A stretch of DNA of 64,000 nt, taken from the NCBI RefSeq assembly GCF_016654115.1, contig NZ_JAEQAZ010000028.1, positions 29,464 through 93,463 of the forward strand. Reading direction: 5' to 3'. A program made the translations under genes and the position numbers. Below the pieces are notes generated by a model, which ran no database searches, had not been told where the DNA came from, and saw only the letters and a program-made list of their open reading frames with translations. Shown here piece after piece: positions 42,716 to 51,668 of the stretch (position 1 is the stretch's first letter; the number at the start of each line of letters is the position of its first letter). This stretch comes from Streptomyces sp. MBT53. Its GTDB lineage: Bacteria > Actinomycetota > Actinomycetes > Streptomycetales > Streptomycetaceae.

Positions 42716-43126
42716 CCCGCCCCTCCCCCCTTGAATCACTTCGGACCGGGACGATTCCGCCCATTTCGCGCATGAATGTTTTCATACGCCTTGCAAAGAA
42801 GACGGCATATATAAATACTGCTCACGGATCGCGTCCGGCCCACTCCGGACCCGTTCCGCACCCGTGAGCCCAGCGCTCGCACCCGCCCCGAGAAAGCACC
42901 GGTCCGCCCATGCGCACGCCGATCCACCTGCCGCGCCGGCGACACCCGTCCTCCGGGGCTCCTGCACGGACACCCTCAGCCGCCGTCTCCTACCCGCGTC
43001 GGCGCCAGGGGTGTTCGGTCGGGCATCGCCTGCGCGAGCGCCCAGGGCGGCCCCGGTCATCCCCTAGACCGGGGCCGCCCCACACCGTCGGACCACCCCC
43101 CGCGCCGCACACCGGGAAGCGATGAC
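42716..43126. other. Leader region with AT-rich promoter and hairpin
   Basis: This holds an AT-rich element with TTGCAA (42791-42796) and AATACT (42814-42819), 17 bases apart, followed by about 230 bases without a convincing gene and then a hairpin at 43045-43080. Small frames here (42864-43067 from a GTG, 42910-43125 from an ATG) lack ribosome sites. Confidence 0.5.
43045..43080 (+). terminator. Hairpin upstream of the 124-aa gene
   Basis: GGGCGGCCCCGGTC (43045-43058) pairs perfectly with GACCGGGGCCGCCC (43067-43080) around an 8-base loop. It could end a small transcript starting near 42825 or attenuate the gene at 43127. Confidence 0.6.
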
Positions 43127-43501
43127 ATGCAACTCACCACCACCCGCATCAGCCAGGACTGGCCCTGCCAGGTCAAGACGCCCGGCAGCTACGACTGGGA
43201 GCGCTCGGCCGCCAAGTGGCTGCGCGAGCTGGTGCCGGCCCGCTACGCCAGCTACCCCGCGTTCATCCGCCACCCCGTGCTGCTCGCCCGCCACGCCCAG
43301 ATCCAGGTCCAGCACGAGATCCGCGTGGCCCGCACCGCCCTGCAGACCGCACGCGCGGACCTGCCCGGCATCGGCCTCCCGGAGTCGGTCATCGAGCACA
43401 CCATCAAGCTGTACGCCGCCGAGCTCCTCCAGCTGCAGCACATCGCGCGCAGCGTCCGCGCGGTGACCGAGGCACTGGTCGGACACAGCACGGGCCGCTG
43501 A
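43127..43501 (+). CDS. Small helical protein of unknown function
   Basis: This 124-aa soluble, helix-rich protein reads SQDWPCQVKTPGSYDWERSAAKWLRELVPARYASYPAFIRHPVLLARHAQIQVQ in its first half (landmarks SYDWERSAAKWLRELVPARY and IRHPVLLARH), then Ala/Leu-rich helices. I recall similar hypothetical proteins in Streptomyces but no function. ATG with GGAAG 9 bases upstream. It ends before a hairpin shared with the convergent gene. Confidence 0.75.
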   Translation: MQLTTTRISQDWPCQVKTPGSYDWERSAAKWLRELVPARYASYPAFIRHPVLLARHAQIQVQHEIRVARTALQTARADLPGIGLPESVIEHTIKLYAAELLQLQHIARSVRAVTEALVGHSTGR

Positions 43502-43520
43502 CCGGCCGAGCCGCTTCGGG

Positions 43521-43541
43521 CGCGGGCCCTACTGGCCCGCG
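43521..43541. terminator. Hairpin between convergent genes
   Basis: CGCGGGCC-CTACT-GGCCCGCG, an 8-base perfect stem, overlaps the stop of the leftward gene and follows the rightward stop at 43501 by 20 bases, so it could serve both. Confidence 0.55.
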
Positions 43542-44185
43542 TCGAGCGTGGTGCGCGACTCCAGATCCTTGCGGGTGTCGTCGCCGTAGACGCCGTTCTC
43601 GTCGCCGCGGATGCCGTACCAGAGCTGGAAGCGGGCGACGGCCTCCTTGAGGGTCGCGTCGAACTGGCCGCTGGTGGAGCCGTTCTCGTAGACGTTGGGG
43701 ATGCGCAGCAGGCGTTGTTCGAGCTCCGTCACCTCGGGGCCGCTGTCTCCCTCACGGAGGGTGCCGGTGCCGTCGGGGTCGGAGCCGGCGGCACTCGTGG
43801 CGGTGGCCGAGGTCACCGGGGTGGGTGTGGTGACCGGTTGCGCGGTGCTGGCCTCGCCCCTGCCGGGCAGCAGCAGGGCGCAGGCGAAGCCGACCAGGGC
43901 GGCGGCACTGACGCCGATGGTGATGGCGGCCCTGCGGAGTCCGGGACCGAAGGGGCTGTCGCTCTGTACCGGGCGCACGTCACCGCGTACGGGCGGCAGT
44001 TCCTGCGTCTCGTCGTCGGAGCCGAAGAACGGCCGGGGCAGCGGGACCGACTCGAAGACGGAGGAGTCCCGGCGGGGCTCCCGCATCAGCTCCGCGAGAT
44101 TGTCGGAGCGGCGGCGGCGCAGTACACGGGCGGGTTCCAGGACCGGGCCGCCGGACGAGGCTCCCGGTTCGGGCGGTGTAGACAC
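43529..44185 (-). CDS. Single-pass membrane protein with peptidoglycan-binding domain
   Basis: This 218-aa protein has a cytoplasmic N-terminal 90 residues with basic RVLRRRRSDNLAELMREPRRD, one membrane helix (AAITIGVSAAALVGFACALLL) and a Thr/Ser linker. The external PG_binding_1 domain reads LREGDSGPEVTELEQRLLRIPNVYENG, then FDATLKEAVARFQLWYGIRGDENGVYG and GDDTRKDLE. It should bind the cell wall. GTG start with AAGGAGAG. It lies 81 bases downstream of the ATP-grasp gene. Confidence 0.88.
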   Translation of the reverse strand: MSTPPEPGASSGGPVLEPARVLRRRRSDNLAELMREPRRDSSVFESVPLPRPFFGSDDETQELPPVRGDVRPVQSDSPFGPGLRRAAITIGVSAAALVGFACALLLPGRGEASTAQPVTTPTPVTSATATSAAGSDPDGTGTLREGDSGPEVTELEQRLLRIPNVYENGSTSGQFDATLKEAVARFQLWYGIRGDENGVYGDDTRKDLESRTTLDAGQ

Positions 44186-44266
44186 ACTGCTCTCCTTCCG
44201 TTCCGCGCGCACGGATCTCCGCCATCCTCGTGGAGAGATACGCGCGCACGGCCTCAGGAGTTCAGG

Positions 44267-45103
44267 TCACGCTCCGACGAACCGGTGCAGGGATGCCTTC
44301 AGCGCGGCGACGAACGCGTCCCGGCGCGTGTCGTCGAGCGCCTCCAGGGACAAGTAGGGGTTCAGGTCCTCCAGCTCGACCAGCAGCAGTCCGCCGTCGG
44401 GGGCGCGGCAGGCGTCGACGCGCTGGATGCCGTGGTCGATGGTGTTCCAGTCCACGAACCGCTGCGCGAACTCCAGGTCGGCGGCGGTGGGTTCATAGGT
44501 TTCGAGCCGCCAGCGCTGCTCGGTGTCCGGGGCGTACAGGGCGTACTGGAAGTCGTGGTCGACGAAGTAGAAGGACACCTCGTACGAGAAGTCGACGCAC
44601 GGCTGGACCAGGACGGTCCCGTCGGCGAGGGCCGGGAGGCGGTCCGCCGACACGATCTGCAGGCCGATCGAGTCCGCGCCGAGCTTGGGCTTGACCACGT
44701 ACTTGTCCGTGAGTGGCAGCCGGTCCAGGTCCTCGATCCGGTCGACGGTCGGGATGACCGGGAAGCCGGCTGCGCCGAGGTCGAGGAGGTACTGCTTGCC
44801 CGCCATGTCCGCCCGGCCCGACAGCTGGTTGTAGACACGGGTCCCGGCCTCGGTCGCGCGCTCGCGGAACGCGTCGTACTCCGTCTGGTAGGCGAGGACG
44901 GGACCGCTGTTGCGGACCACGACCGCGTCGAACCCGTCCATCAGCCCGGCCGCGTCCAGCGGATGACACAGCGCCAGGTCGAAGTCCTCGCGCAGCCGCG
45001 AGGTCAGGTCGATGTCCTCGTCGCAGTAGCGGCGCCCGCGTGCCTGGTAGGCCAGGTCGGTGACGTACAGGATGCGGGGGCGGGCCGGAGGCAGGGAGGG
45101 CAT
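44267..45103 (-). CDS. ATP-grasp-type protein
   Basis: The 278-aa product has the ATP-grasp look: LYVTDLAYQARGRRYC at the N-terminus, FDAVVVRNSGPVLAYQTEYDAF, a central KYVVKPKLGADSIGLQIV (lysine of the ATP site) and C-terminal VDACRAPDGGLLLVELEDLNPYLSLEAL (metal-binding E-D-N of the family). It probably ligates a carboxylate to an amine or thiol; no substrate can be named. ATG with AAGGAGAAG 9 bases upstream. The peptidoglycan-binding gene downstream may be a partner. Confidence 0.85.
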   Translation of the reverse strand: MPSLPPARPRILYVTDLAYQARGRRYCDEDIDLTSRLREDFDLALCHPLDAAGLMDGFDAVVVRNSGPVLAYQTEYDAFRERATEAGTRVYNQLSGRADMAGKQYLLDLGAAGFPVIPTVDRIEDLDRLPLTDKYVVKPKLGADSIGLQIVSADRLPALADGTVLVQPCVDFSYEVSFYFVDHDFQYALYAPDTEQRWRLETYEPTAADLEFAQRFVDWNTIDHGIQRVDACRAPDGGLLLVELEDLNPYLSLEALDDTRRDAFVAALKASLHRFVGA

Positions 45104-45173
45104 GCCGGTTCTTCTCCTTGGCTGGGGGTGTGGAGAGCGTTCGCGCGTAATGATCAAAACGGTCGGATCGTGT

Positions 45174-46265
45174 TCACCAGGTGAGCGGCCCGTCTCCGCA
45201 GGAGGCACGGATCCTCAACTCGGGGAGGAGTTCCACGTGTTGACGAGGGGCCGGGCGTGCTCCGTTGTTGCGCTCGGCGAGCCGGCCGAGCAGCAGCTTC
45301 GCGGCCAGCTCCCCCACCGACCGTTTCGGCGGGGCGACGGCGGTGAGCGGGACGTCGGCGAGCGGGGCGACCTCGTCGTCGTAGGCGATGAGCGCCAGGT
45401 CGTCGGGGACGCGGATGCCGCGGGCCTGGAGCCGGGGCACGAGCACGATCGCGTCCTCGTCGCTGTGCACGAGGGCGGCGGTGACCCCGCGGTTGCGCAC
45501 CGCGTCGGCCAGGAAGTCCACGCTCGCCTCGTAGTCGCCGTGTTCGCGGACCGAGGGGGCGCCCGGGACGGCTTCGAGACCGAGGGACCGTACGGCCGAC
45601 CCGTAGCCCTCGATGATCGGGGCGGCGTGCGGGCCTTCCTGGAGCACCGCGGTGATCCTGCGGTGGCCGAGGGCGGCGAAGTGGCCGACGGCGACCGCGG
45701 CGCCATGGGCCCGGTCGGTGCGCACCCGGTCTAGGGCGGCGGCCGGGTTGCCGGACGGGGCGGAGCGTTCGACCAGGACGGTGGGCACGCCCCGGTCCAC
45801 CAGCCACCGCTCCTGGCCGTCGACGGGCACACCGCCGGACCAACTGGGCGCCACGAGCAGCCCCTCCGCACCGCCCGCGAGCAGATGCCCGGCCTGCACG
45901 GCGTCCTCCGTGTCGACGTATCCGGACACCCCGAGGACCAGCCGGCCGCCCTGGGCCCGTACGGCCTCGCGGGCGCCGCGCACGATGTCGGCGAAGATCG
46001 AGGCGGTGGTCGGCACGATCATTCCGATCACCGGGCCCTCGGCGGGCTCCGGCAGCACCGGCGGCTCCACGACGGCCCCGCCCGGCCACACCACCGCGCC
46101 GTGCAGTCGTCGCACCCGGCCCTGTGTGGCCAGCGCCTCCACGTCGCGCCGCAGGGTGACGGCGGAGACGCCCAGTTCCGCGGCGAGTTCGGCGACGCGC
46201 AGGCTGCCGCGCTCCTTGACGAGTTCGAGCACCCGCTCATGGCGCTGGTCGACGTGAAGTCGCAT
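45174..46265 (-). CDS. Regulator with DeoR-type HTH and LacI-type sugar-binding domain
   Basis: This is a 363-aa hybrid. Residues 1-70 are a DeoR-like winged helix (HERVLELVKERGSLRVAELAAELGVSAVTLRRDVEAL). The rest is a periplasmic-binding-fold effector domain of the LacI/GalR kind (IGMIVPTTASIFADIVRGAREAVRAQGGRLVLGVSGY, VGHFAALGHRRITAVLQEG, DLALIAYDDEVAPLADVPLTAV). Such proteins repress sugar genes and respond to sugars. No transport operon is adjacent, so targets must be elsewhere. ATG with CAGGGGGA 4 bases upstream. Confidence 0.88.
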   Translation of the reverse strand: MRLHVDQRHERVLELVKERGSLRVAELAAELGVSAVTLRRDVEALATQGRVRRLHGAVVWPGGAVVEPPVLPEPAEGPVIGMIVPTTASIFADIVRGAREAVRAQGGRLVLGVSGYVDTEDAVQAGHLLAGGAEGLLVAPSWSGGVPVDGQERWLVDRGVPTVLVERSAPSGNPAAALDRVRTDRAHGAAVAVGHFAALGHRRITAVLQEGPHAAPIIEGYGSAVRSLGLEAVPGAPSVREHGDYEASVDFLADAVRNRGVTAALVHSDEDAIVLVPRLQARGIRVPDDLALIAYDDEVAPLADVPLTAVAPPKRSVGELAAKLLLGRLAERNNGARPAPRQHVELLPELRIRASCGDGPLTW

Positions 46266-46404
46266 GGGTCCCCCTGAAGGCACTGCTGGTCGCCGTCACT
46301 CTATGCCTCGGACCGTATCGACCGTCTCGATCGTCTCGACCGCATCGGCTGCCACGCTCCGTCATGAACCTCAGTGACATGCCTCAGGGGACTCAGTTCC
46401 CTTT

Positions 46405-46424
46405 TGGCACCGCACTGAGTGCCA
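46405..46424. promoter_or_regulatory. TetR operator site 1
   Basis: A TGGCAC...GTGCCA inverted repeat. Its right part CCGCACTGAGTGCCA agrees in 13 of 15 bases with the perfect palindrome at 47186. It lies 32-51 bases before the TetR start. Confidence 0.6.
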
Positions 46425-46455
46425 TCCGTGTCGGCCTGGTGCTACGTTCCCGTCC

Positions 46456-47148
46456 ATGAGCTCCAAGCCGCCCATGCGGGACGCCCTGGTCGCGGCCGCC
46501 TTCCAGCTGTTCCTGGAGCGGGGCTACGAACAGACCACCATCGACGACATCGTGGCACTGGCCGGGGTCGGACGGCGTTCGTTCTTCCGCTACTTCCCGT
46601 CGAAGGAGGACGTGGTCTTCCCCGACCACGAGCGCTGCCTCGCCGACATGACGGCGTTCCTGGCGTCCGGCGGCGACGAGCACGAACCCGTGCAGCGGGT
46701 CTGCGACGCGGCCCGGCTCGTGCTGCGGATGTACAACGAGAATCCGACGTTCTCGGTCCAGCGCTACCGCCTCACCAAGAAGGTGCCGGGCCTCCGCGCA
46801 TACGAACTGTCGGTGGTGTGGCGCTACGAGCGGGCCCTCGCCGACTATCTGCGCGGGCGCTTCGCCGGGCGGCCCGACGGCACCCTCCAGGCCGATGTGA
46901 TCGCCGCCGCCGTGGTCGCGGCGCACAACAACGCGCTGCGCTCCTGGCTGCGTTCGGACGGACAGCGCGACGCGGCCACCGAGGTGGACCACGCGCTGGG
47001 GTATGTGCAGTCCGCCTTCGGGAATCCACCGGCACCCGTCGCCGTGCTGCAACAACAGCCCGAGGACGTCGTGGTGGTCGTCTCCCGGCGTGACGCACCG
47101 CTGTGGCGCGTGGTCCAGGAAATCGAGTCCGCGCTCGGCCGCGACTGA
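46456..47148 (+). CDS. TetR-family regulator
   Basis: This 230-aa protein has a TetR HTH (RDALVAAAFQLFLERGYEQTTIDDIVALAGVGRRSFFRYFPSKEDVVFPDH, landmarks TTIDDIVALAGVGRRSFFRYF) and a helical effector domain, plus a C-terminal extra segment rich in valine (about 200-230). A related palindrome lies in front of this gene and in front of the next one, supporting autorepression and control of the DUF35 protein. The ligand is probably an acyl-CoA or similar, by analogy only. Confidence 0.92.
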   Translation: MSSKPPMRDALVAAAFQLFLERGYEQTTIDDIVALAGVGRRSFFRYFPSKEDVVFPDHERCLADMTAFLASGGDEHEPVQRVCDAARLVLRMYNENPTFSVQRYRLTKKVPGLRAYELSVVWRYERALADYLRGRFAGRPDGTLQADVIAAAVVAAHNNALRSWLRSDGQRDAATEVDHALGYVQSAFGNPPAPVAVLQQQPEDVVVVVSRRDAPLWRVVQEIESALGRD

Positions 47149-47185
47149 ACCGGAAAAATACGAGGGTACGCAGTATCTTTACGCC

Positions 47186-47200
47186 TGGCACTGAGTGCCA
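47186..47200. promoter_or_regulatory. TetR operator site 2
   Basis: TGGCACTGAGTGCCA is a perfect palindrome with 6-base arms around TGA, 100-114 bases before the DUF35 gene and 38 bases after the TetR stop. Confidence 0.7.
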
Positions 47201-47299
47201 TACGCTGTGGTCGTGCACGGTGGCACGGCGGGCCGCGCACATGCGTGCCCGGCTCGGCCGCGCACGCGGGATTCCGGCCGAGCGCAGGGAGTTGACAGC

Positions 47300-47713
47300 G
47301 TGTACCACCACTCAGGATTCGCGACCCGTCCGGCAGTCGGCTCCCCAGCGGGCGTACTCGAACCGCACAGCCCGGACGGGGACACGATCCTCTTCCAGCG
47401 CTGCACCTGGTGCGGCACCTCGATGTACCACCGGCTCCTGTGCCCGGTCTGCCAGGGCGGCGACCTGCGCACGGAGCGCAGCGAGGGCACCGGCACGGTG
47501 CGCCACTCGACGGTCGTGCACCGCAACACCCCCGCCGCCCGCAATGTGTCGCTGATAGAGATGGCCGAGGGCTTCGTGGTCCGCGGCCGGGTCATCGGCC
47601 ACCCCATGGGCATCCACAGCGGCGACCGCGTCCGGCTGTCCACGGCCAAGGACCCCGTGCGGGGCGAACCGGTCTTCCAGCTCCTCGACGAGCCGTACCG
47701 CGCCTGGCACTGA
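47300..47713 (+). CDS. DUF35/OB-fold Zn-ribbon protein
   Basis: This 137-aa protein has two CxxC pairs (CTWC and CPVC) forming a zinc ribbon, then an OB-fold (GTGTVRHSTVVHRNTP, EMAEGFVVRGRVIGHPMGIHSGDRVRLS). Proteins of this type are accessory subunits of thiolases, acyl-CoA enzymes and ketoacyl synthases; here no partner is adjacent, so the partner is unlinked. GTG start with CAGGGAG at 8 bases. Confidence 0.88.
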   Translation: MYHHSGFATRPAVGSPAGVLEPHSPDGDTILFQRCTWCGTSMYHRLLCPVCQGGDLRTERSEGTGTVRHSTVVHRNTPAARNVSLIEMAEGFVVRGRVIGHPMGIHSGDRVRLSTAKDPVRGEPVFQLLDEPYRAWH

Positions 47714-47911
47714 CCGCCGACCGGCCGACACCCATCGGCAAGCGGACTCCGAACGGCCGCGCCGCACGGCCGAGTTCGGGCCCGGCCGCCGAAGATCAGT
47801 CGAATCCTCCTCCACAGGCAACCCACAGCCGCCGCTTCCCGTCCTCCGGGGCGCGAGGGGCTCCCGGGACCGACGGGACGCCCGCGTCTGGGGTTCGAGG
47901 AGGAGAACACA

Positions 47912-50698
47912 TTGTTCCGTGCCCGGCGAATATGGGTCACGGCCGCGGCGGTGCTCGCGGTGGCGGGTGGGGTGTCCGGGTCCGCACAGGCGGTACCACC
48001 CTCGGACACCGGACCGTTCACGACCACGGCGACGGCCGACGACGGCACTCTGCCACCGGGTTGGCGGATCACCGGCAAGGGATCCGCGCAGCAGTTGGTG
48101 TGGCGCTCGGGCAGGCAGGTGCCCATGGGGGACGCCCGGGTCGAGTTCCACGCCGGTGGCCGGCTCCTCGGCGTACCGAGTCCGGCGAAGGACGGCCGGA
48201 CGTTCCGACTCGGCCTCGACGCCGTCTCACCCGGAAAACTGACGGACCTTCAAGTGGTGTCCGGCGGACGGCGGTTGGACGCCGCCGGTGACAACAGCGG
48301 TTCCGGCAACCGCCGTTCAGGAGCCGTCGCCCAGCCCGCCGCTCAACTCCCGGCCGCCTCCGTCGATCCCGGCAAGCCGGGTGCGTACCGTACGACGACC
48401 GGCGAGTACACGCTCGACTCGGTCCGGCTGCCCGGGTACTCCACGCCGATCGAGATGAAGGCCGTCGTGGTCGCGCCGAAGGGCGCCACCGGCAAGCGGC
48501 CGCTCGCGCTGTTCCTGCACGGCCGCCACTACACGTGCTACAAGCCGGGCACCGAGGAGATCACCGGCGACTGGCCCTGCCCGACCGGCACCAAGTCCGT
48601 GCCGAGCTACCGGGGTTATCTGCGCGACCAGCAACTCCTCGCCTCCCAGGGCTACATGACCGTGTCGATCTCCGCGAACGGCATCAACGCCCAGGACGCC
48701 GAGGCCGAGGACGCCGGCGCGCAGGCCCGTTCCTCGCTGATCCGGCTCCACCTGGCCCACTGGGCCGACTGGTCCGCCCACCCGGGGACCGCTCCGGCGG
48801 TCGTCCGCAACGCGCCGCCGGCCGACCTCTCCCGCGTCCTGCTGATCGGCCACTCACGCGGTGGCGAGGGCGTCAACCGGGCGGCGATGGACAGCCTCTA
48901 CCCGCCGCCGGCCGCGCAGGACGGCTATCACGGCCCGGTGCGCTGGAAGATCCGCGGCACCGTCCTCATCGGCCCCACGATCTTCGGCCAGAACCCGGTG
49001 GCCGACGTGCCGTCGGTGACGATCCTGCCCGGCTGCGACGGTGACGTCTCCGACCTCCAGGGCGAGGTGTACGTCGACGGGACCCGCGGAGTCAGCAAGG
49101 GGGCCGCACTGCACAGCGCGGTCTACGTCGAGGGCGCCGACCACAACTTCTTCAACACCGAGTGGACGCCGGGCCAGGCCCAGGCGCCCGCCGAGGACGA
49201 CTTCTACAACGACCCCGACCAGCGGGACGCGGTGTGCTCGCCGGGCACCGCGACCCGGCTGACCGCCGACCAGCAGCACAAGGCCGGCTCCACCTACATC
49301 GCCACCGCGGCCCGGCTGTTCGTCGCCGGTGACGACCGGGCGCGCGAGCTGCTCGACGGCTCGGGCCGCCGGGCGCCCTCGGCGGACCCCGCGCGGGTCC
49401 TCACCCACGCGGTGGGCGCGAACCGCGGCGCCGGCTTCCTGCCGGACGGCCAAGTCACCGTCTCCGGCGGCAAGTTGTGCTCCGCGGTGGATCCCGACCC
49501 GGCCGCCTCCTGTCTGAGCGACAGCAGCAAGGGCATCTCGCCGCACTTCGCGCAGTGGGACACCAGCAAGGAGATCGGTCGCCGTGCCGTCGCGCTGCGC
49601 TGGTCCGCGGCCGGTTCGCCGACGACCGTGAGTCCGCGCAATCCGGTCTCCCTGAGCGGCGCCAAGTCCCTCGCGCTGCGGGTGATCGTGCCGCCCAACA
49701 CCACCGGCACCCAGTTCGACGTGTCCGTCACCGACGCCTCCGGCCACCGCGCGACCCTCGGCCGGGTCCGCGTCGACGGGCTGCCCGGCACCGAGCGCAC
49801 CGCCTCCTACTGGGCGCGCGAGGTCCGGGTACCGCTGACCGCGGCCACCCGCGCCGGACTCGACCTGCGCCACGTCAAGTCCCTTGCGCTGACCCCGCGT
49901 TCGGGTTCCGGCCAGGCCTGGCTGATGGACGCCTGGGGCTGGCGTCCGGGCACTCCGGCGGCCGTCGCGGCCCCGCTCCCGCGCGTCGACATCGGCCGGC
50001 TCACCGTCAAGGAGGGCGACTCGGGCGTCAAGACGTACCGCGTGCCCGTCCAGGTGTCCGGCCGGGGCAGCGGCCAGGTGCGGATCTACGTCAGCGACCC
50101 GGCCACCGGCCGGGACACCTCCCGCCTGGTGACGGTGCGGCCCGGCGGCCACGACCTCGATGTATCGGTCGAGGTGAAGGGCAACACCCGCTTCGACTAC
50201 GGCGCCCAGCACGACCTGTTCGTGAAGGCGGTGCACGGCGCGGTCGTCGGCGCCCATCACGGGGGCGTGACCACCGAGAACGACGACCCGATGCCCACGT
50301 ACACCGTCACCCCGATCGCGGACCGGGTCACCGAGGGACAGCCCCTCAAGTGGAAGGTGACGCTGTCTGCGCCCGCGGACGTGGACATCAACCCGGTGTT
50401 CGCCGTCCAACCGGTCACCACGGGGCCGGAGTTGTCCACCCTCGACGTCGACCCGCAGTGGTTCCGCGAGAACTCCGGGGAGGAGCCCGCCCCGGAGCGG
50501 CCCCTGTCCCAGGTGCCGGGCCTGGCCGTCTGGGCGACCGTTCCGCCGGGACAGACCAGTGCGGAGCTCACCCTGCCCACCATCACCGACCAGGTGACCG
50601 AGCAGCCCGAGTCCGTGCTCTTCCGGGCGATGAACGACAACGGCGACCCGGTGCCCAACGGCCCGGCGCTGACCGGCACGGTGCTCGACGCGTCGTAG
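47912..50698 (+). CDS. Large secreted alpha/beta-hydrolase-type protein with Calx-beta-like C-terminus
   Basis: The 928-aa product begins with a TTG codon behind GAGGAGGAG. It has a signal peptide (FRARRIWVTAAAVLAVAGG...SAQAV). A hydrolase domain follows (FLHGRHYTC, nucleophile GHSRGGEG at about 310-317, EGADHNFFNT with the histidine), then beta-rich modules. The C-terminal quarter reads like Calx-beta repeats (VTEGQPLKWKVTLSAPADVD, VTEQPESVLFRA). It is likely an extracellular esterase or lipase-like enzyme; substrate unknown. A strong terminator follows. Confidence 0.87.
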   Translation: MFRARRIWVTAAAVLAVAGGVSGSAQAVPPSDTGPFTTTATADDGTLPPGWRITGKGSAQQLVWRSGRQVPMGDARVEFHAGGRLLGVPSPAKDGRTFRLGLDAVSPGKLTDLQVVSGGRRLDAAGDNSGSGNRRSGAVAQPAAQLPAASVDPGKPGAYRTTTGEYTLDSVRLPGYSTPIEMKAVVVAPKGATGKRPLALFLHGRHYTCYKPGTEEITGDWPCPTGTKSVPSYRGYLRDQQLLASQGYMTVSISANGINAQDAEAEDAGAQARSSLIRLHLAHWADWSAHPGTAPAVVRNAPPADLSRVLLIGHSRGGEGVNRAAMDSLYPPPAAQDGYHGPVRWKIRGTVLIGPTIFGQNPVADVPSVTILPGCDGDVSDLQGEVYVDGTRGVSKGAALHSAVYVEGADHNFFNTEWTPGQAQAPAEDDFYNDPDQRDAVCSPGTATRLTADQQHKAGSTYIATAARLFVAGDDRARELLDGSGRRAPSADPARVLTHAVGANRGAGFLPDGQVTVSGGKLCSAVDPDPAASCLSDSSKGISPHFAQWDTSKEIGRRAVALRWSAAGSPTTVSPRNPVSLSGAKSLALRVIVPPNTTGTQFDVSVTDASGHRATLGRVRVDGLPGTERTASYWAREVRVPLTAATRAGLDLRHVKSLALTPRSGSGQAWLMDAWGWRPGTPAAVAAPLPRVDIGRLTVKEGDSGVKTYRVPVQVSGRGSGQVRIYVSDPATGRDTSRLVTVRPGGHDLDVSVEVKGNTRFDYGAQHDLFVKAVHGAVVGAHHGGVTTENDDPMPTYTVTPIADRVTEGQPLKWKVTLSAPADVDINPVFAVQPVTTGPELSTLDVDPQWFRENSGEEPAPERPLSQVPGLAVWATVPPGQTSAELTLPTITDQVTEQPESVLFRAMNDNGDPVPNGPALTGTVLDAS

Positions 50699-50719
50699 CC
50701 GAACGCCGTACGAAGTGAG

Positions 50720-50747
50720 GGGGCCGCAGCCCGAAGGCTGCGGCCCC
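50720..50747. terminator. Bidirectional terminator hairpin
   Basis: GGGGCCGCAGCC-CGAA-GGCTGCGGCCCC, a 12-base perfect stem with a tetraloop, lies between two convergent genes. Confidence 0.8.
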
Positions 50748-50763
50748 TTCGCCGTGCGGTGGG

Positions 50764-51234
50764 TCAACTCGGCTGCTTTGTGCCGCCGTTCATCTTGGCG
50801 CGGTTCTCGGTGAGGAGTTCCTGGACACGCTGTTCGATCTCGCGCGGGTCCAGGCCCAGGGCGGCTCCGATGTGGGCCGACCACACCTCGGAGCGGAGGT
50901 TGGTCTCGAAGTCGAGGTCGGCGCGGACGTTCTCGCGGGCCGCCTGCCGGTTCTGGCTCACCATCACGAAGGTCGACAGGAAGATCGCCTCAAGGCTGAC
51001 GATCATCGTGAGCAGCCCGTACGGGTACGGGTCGAAGATCCCGGCGTGGCCGAGGAGCCCTTCGTTGAGGGCGATCCAGACGGCGAACCACAGGGCGTGC
51101 AGATAGACGAAGAGCATGGTGCCGGCGAAGGCCGTGATGGCGTCGGCGACCCGGTCCTGGGTGCTGCGCATCCGGGCGAAGACGATCCGCTCCTGCCGCA
51201 GCCGCAGGTCGGCCGGGTTCAGCGCGGGGTCCAC
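50764..51234 (-). CDS. DUF1003 membrane protein
   Basis: This 156-aa protein matches DUF1003: RIVFARMRSTQDRVADAITAFAGTMLFVYLHALWFAVWIALN, FDPYPYGLLTMIVSLEAIFLSTFVMVSQNRQ with two membrane helices, and a cytoplasmic tail. Function unknown; relatives occur widely. GTG start with AGGGAG 6 bases upstream. Confidence 0.9.
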   Translation of the reverse strand: MDPALNPADLRLRQERIVFARMRSTQDRVADAITAFAGTMLFVYLHALWFAVWIALNEGLLGHAGIFDPYPYGLLTMIVSLEAIFLSTFVMVSQNRQAARENVRADLDFETNLRSEVWSAHIGAALGLDPREIEQRVQELLTENRAKMNGGTKQPS

Positions 51235-51271
51235 GGGCGCTCCCTGGGTTCGGTGTGCACGGGGTCCGTCC

Positions 51272-51658
51272 TCAGGCTTTGAGGGTGACGCGGATGCCGA
51301 CGGTGCCGTCGAGCCCGCGGCGCAGCCGGCTGCCGAGGAGCGTGAGACGGCCGGTGAGGCCGTACTTGCGCTTGATGAGGGCGCGGTAGTGGGCCGTGGT
51401 CTCGGCGTCGGTGAGCTCGGCGGTGCCGGGGACCTGGTCGCCGGTCGGGTTGCCGCGCAGGTCGCAGGGGCCCACGAGGACATCACCGCGGGCCCGGATG
51501 CGCTTCACCTTCCAGGAGTCGGCGACCGTCCACACCCCGAGGGTGTCGCCGTCGCGCACCACCCACACCGGGGTGGGGACCGGGGAGCCGTTCTTGCGGT
51601 AGCTCGTGATCAGCAGGTACTGGCCTGCGCCGAGCCGGTCCAGCGGGGTCTCGTCCAT
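51272..51658 (-). CDS. PPOX-class F420-dependent oxidoreductase
   Basis: This 128-aa split-barrel protein has the pattern YLLITSYRKNGSPVPTPVWVVRDGD, LGVWTVADSWKVKRIRARGDVLVGPCDLRGNPTGD of the small F420-binding pyridoxine-oxidase-like family, which reduces unknown metabolites with F420H2. No ribosome site, so it is probably leaderless. The convergent or operonic relation to DUF1003 is not evident. Confidence 0.88.
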   Translation of the reverse strand: MDETPLDRLGAGQYLLITSYRKNGSPVPTPVWVVRDGDTLGVWTVADSWKVKRIRARGDVLVGPCDLRGNPTGDQVPGTAELTDAETTAHYRALIKRKYGLTGRLTLLGSRLRRGLDGTVGIRVTLKA

Positions 51659-51668
51659 GGTCGGCAGT

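Noticed and set aside
42910..43125. 71-residue Pro/Arg-rich frame just before the 124-aa gene
   Set aside because: No ribosome site, crosses a strong hairpin and has random-looking composition.
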